A stretch of 64,000 bases of DNA from Bacillota bacterium (GTDB lineage: Bacteria > Armatimonadota > HRBIN16). Below are positions 62,101 through 64,000 of this stretch, piece after piece. The notes beneath the pieces are model-generated. The model saw only the letters and a program-made list of their open reading frames with translations, was not told the origin of the DNA and made no database searches. The stretch's first letter is position 1. Every line of letters starts with the position of its first letter. Both the position numbers and the translations under genes were made by a program. Location: the NCBI GenBank assembly GCA_023511455.1, contig JAIMBJ010000001.1, positions 127,146 to 191,145 of the forward strand. Direction: 5' to 3'.

Positions 62101-64000
62101 TCAATCTGCGGGCACCAGGTAGACCCGGTCCACCCACACCGCTTTGACGTTCGCCTGTTCTTCGTTCACATGCCTTTGCCCGTCAATGCCAGCGGCGGGA
62201 GGCGCCACCCAGATGTACATGTCCGGGTTCATCTCCACGGTGCCGATGAGGAAGGGGCGGTACGCCTTCTCATCGGTGTCGGCGATTTTGCCGCGGATTT
62301 CGCCAGCAGATGTCCACTTTGCGCTATCCCACACGCCTGCCCAGAAGGCATCTTTTTGCGGGTCCACACCAGCTTTCTTGTCCACCCGCAGCACCACGTA
62401 CACCTTCCATCGCCCCGTGTGAGCACGCTTCGGCAGGTCAACCGCACGTATTTGATATGCCCACTCGCGGTGATTACCCAGCAGCTTGACTGCGAGCCCG
62501 TCGGACGCCAAGGGGTCGCCGGCATACATGCCCCACGTGCCTTCGTTGATGATGTTCACTACCTCCTCCTGGGCGTCCACACAATGACGGGCGTTTGCCC
62601 CCGCGATGCCGGTTGGTGGTGCGACCGCACGGGTTTTGCGAACGCGCTCCGGAACAACTGGGTCTGGCTCGTCCACCGCGAACTGCTCCACGAACTTTTG
62701 CGGGGTCAAGCCGCCCTCGTTGACGTGCGTCATGGGCGACCAGCCTTTGGGCCCCGGTCCGGTGACCACTGCCAGCCACTCATCTGCCACTGCTTTGCGC
62801 GAAAGAGGCAGCGGCCACTCGGCTCCCAGTACCAGGCACTCACGGCGCAAGCGCACCCAATTGTTCAAGAAGGCGTAACGCACGGGCTGATGCCCCTGCT
62901 TCACCCGCCAGAGGATTTCCGGATTGTCCTTCACTGCCTGCTCTGCTCTCTGCCACAGCTTTTCCGCCTCGCTCAGGGTTTTGAAGTTGAAGAACGGGGC
63001 GTTGGAGCGGGTGAAGCAGCTCAGGTAGAAGTCTTTCGCCGCGTTGCTCATCAACTGCATGTAGCGCAGGATATAGGGCGCCGCCTTCCCGTAGTAACCC
63101 TTGAGGAACTCCTCGATCATCTTGCGGTCATCCTGATAGGGGTCCCACATCAGTTGCGCCAGCACCCACGCGCGTAGTTCCGCGAACTCGGCACCATGCG
63201 ACTGATAAGCGCCCTGCTCGAACAGCCCGCGCACGCCATGCTGGTGGAAGAAGCGCACGTTCGGTCCCAACGAGAAGTAGTTAGGATGGGGCTGCACGTA
63301 GTGGGCGAAGTCGGTGGTATAGTCCCAAACATACAGCCGCTGGCTCATTTTGGACCATCCGCGGATGTCGTCGGCAAACGCCTGATTGCTGGGGTGTTCC
63401 AGCGGCCGCGCGAAGTTGCACTCGATAGAACACAGGCGGACAATGACGCTGTCGCGAGGCTTAAGCGTTTTGGTGGGCTTTCGCGTGTAGGTGTAGGCCA
63501 GCGTGTCGAAGGCGACGTGCGGGAACTCTTTCTCCAGCCGCTCGGCGATGTAGTTCACCATGTCCAGCACCGAACCGGCTTGCGTTCCCTCGCGCTCATC
63601 GATTGCCTTGCAGGTATCGCACTGGCACGCGCCGTACCAGTCGTTTTGAGAGATGGAGACGATGCTTGCTTCGGGAGACTCTTTCAGCCACTGGCGCACG
63701 CGCTCCACCAGAAACTCGCGCAGTTCGGGGTTCGTACAGCAAAGCTGGGCGTTCTGGTAGGTGCGTTTACCGTTAATCAGGCTGTACCATTCAGGATGCT
63801 TTTCGAAGTAGTGCTCCGGCGGTACCAGCGGGTAGAAGGTATGCACGAAGCCTTTATAGATGATTTTGCCGCCGTGCTTCTCGGTGAGGCGGGCAGCGTG
63901 TCCGTTGTAATAGTTTCGCGCAGCCCAGTCGCCGTCAAAGGCGGGGTACCAGAACGGCTCGCGGTATTCAAAAGCGGGTTTCTCCTCGATGGAGAGGGCA
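62101..64000 (-). CDS. DUF4838 domain protein (5' end beyond the window)
   Basis: The frame is open from the right edge to TGA 62101, 632 residues. Motifs EYREPFWYPAFDGDWAARN, FVHTFYPLVPPEHYFEKHPE and SISQNDWYGACQCDTCKAID are characteristic of DUF4838 proteins, which have an alpha-glucuronidase-like TIM barrel. A C-terminal beta domain (about 460-632) may bind carbohydrate. Family members are mostly secreted and lie among plant-polysaccharide degradation genes, as here. The substrate is unknown. It is 2 bp from the GH29-like gene and probably heads or continues this operon. Confidence 0.85.
   Translation of the reverse strand, partial: ALSIEEKPAFEYREPFWYPAFDGDWAARNYYNGHAARLTEKHGGKIIYKGFVHTFYPLVPPEHYFEKHPEWYSLINGKRTYQNAQLCCTNPELREFLVERVRQWLKESPEASIVSISQNDWYGACQCDTCKAIDEREGTQAGSVLDMVNYIAERLEKEFPHVAFDTLAYTYTRKPTKTLKPRDSVIVRLCSIECNFARPLEHPSNQAFADDIRGWSKMSQRLYVWDYTTDFAHYVQPHPNYFSLGPNVRFFHQHGVRGLFEQGAYQSHGAEFAELRAWVLAQLMWDPYQDDRKMIEEFLKGYYGKAAPYILRYMQLMSNAAKDFYLSCFTRSNAPFFNFKTLSEAEKLWQRAEQAVKDNPEILWRVKQGHQPVRYAFLNNWVRLRRECLVLGAEWPLPLSRKAVADEWLAVVTGPGPKGWSPMTHVNEGGLTPQKFVEQFAVDEPDPVVPERVRKTRAVAPPTGIAGANARHCVDAQEEVVNIINEGTWGMYAGDPLASDGLAVKLLGNHREWAYQIRAVDLPKRAHTGRWKVYVVLRVDKKAGVDPQKDAFWAGVWDSAKWTSAGEIRGKIADTDEKAYRPFLIGTVEMNPDMYIWVAPPAAGIDGQRHVNEEQANVKAVWVDRVYLVPAD

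Noticed and set aside
1-64000. CRISPR arrays, insertion sequences, prophage, rRNA or tRNA genes
   Set aside because: I saw no regularly spaced short repeats, transposase or integrase motifs, phage genes, or recognisable tRNA/rRNA cores on either strand. Small ncRNAs could still be missed.

Overview
The window reads as a dense, GC-rich bacterial chromosome from an aerobic, probably free-living heterotroph. The best taxonomic guess is Armatimonadota or a close relative, perhaps thermophilic. The guess rests on four things: secreted proteins ending in a dockerin-like tail (DxDGDxEVTLxDFGxLVxxFG), an Alternative Complex III plus caa3 oxidase respiratory locus, a non-HemE uroporphyrinogen-decarboxylase-family gene beside carbohydrate genes, and a large set of secreted sugar-acting proteins. 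This is inference from gene content; no rRNA or tRNA gene is visible to confirm it.

Layout. 1-4.9 kb: 5' part of a DUF2339 membrane protein (minus), a URO-D-superfamily protein, a GxGxxG dehydrogenase and a DUF4038/GH140-like glycosidase. 5.0-10.3 kb: an arsR-yceI-membrane protein operon, a type II NADH dehydrogenase, a flavodoxin and a CBS-DUF1385 fusion. Nearly the same 32-33 bp element sits just upstream of both arsR and the flavodoxin gene. 10.4-15.1 kb: a sugar nucleotidyltransferase, a single-chain E1 alpha-beta dehydrogenase, and DeoR and Rrf2 regulators. 15.4-24.3 kb: a frameshifted beta-propeller/dockerin protein, SMC, a heptad-repeat protein with a nuclease-like tail, a histidine phosphatase, an FAH-family enzyme and a Uma2 remnant. 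24.3-40.4 kb: mostly housekeeping genes (YfhO-type membrane protein, amidohydrolase, TrmH-type methylase, homocysteine methyltransferase/MTHFR fusion, gltX, UPF0182, AmrS, pyrimidine-nucleoside phosphorylase) plus a second dockerin-tailed protein.

40.5-55.1 kb is the main functional block, all on the minus strand. A ctaB-sco-DUF420 assembly operon is followed by actABCDEF (Alternative Complex III), a small membrane protein, a second sco, and coxBACD (A2-type caa3 oxidase). Together these encode a quinol:cytochrome c oxidoreductase, an oxygen reductase, and heme O synthesis and copper insertion factors. Both operons have good sigma70-like promoters sharing the string GTATAATTAGG. Upstream, NDH-2 at 7-8.3 kb could feed the same quinone pool.

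55.3-64 kb: a BON protein, a CBM9-like protein, a copper-chaperone-like HMA protein and a secreted polysaccharide-degradation cluster (beta-helix protein, GH29-like protein with F5/8 C-terminal domain, DUF4838 protein cut by the window edge).

Three genes for exported proteins carry single-site disruptions: a missing G near 16087, an in-frame TGA at 31665-31667 and an in-frame TAG at 58499-58501. Each would be repaired by one base. A family of GC-rich hairpin repeats occurs in four intergenic gaps. The least-explained signals are the duplicated operator around the ArsR/flavodoxin genes, a strong terminator in the leader of the DUF2339 gene, and the conserved dockerin-like C-termini. I saw no CRISPR array, insertion sequence, prophage, rRNA or tRNA.
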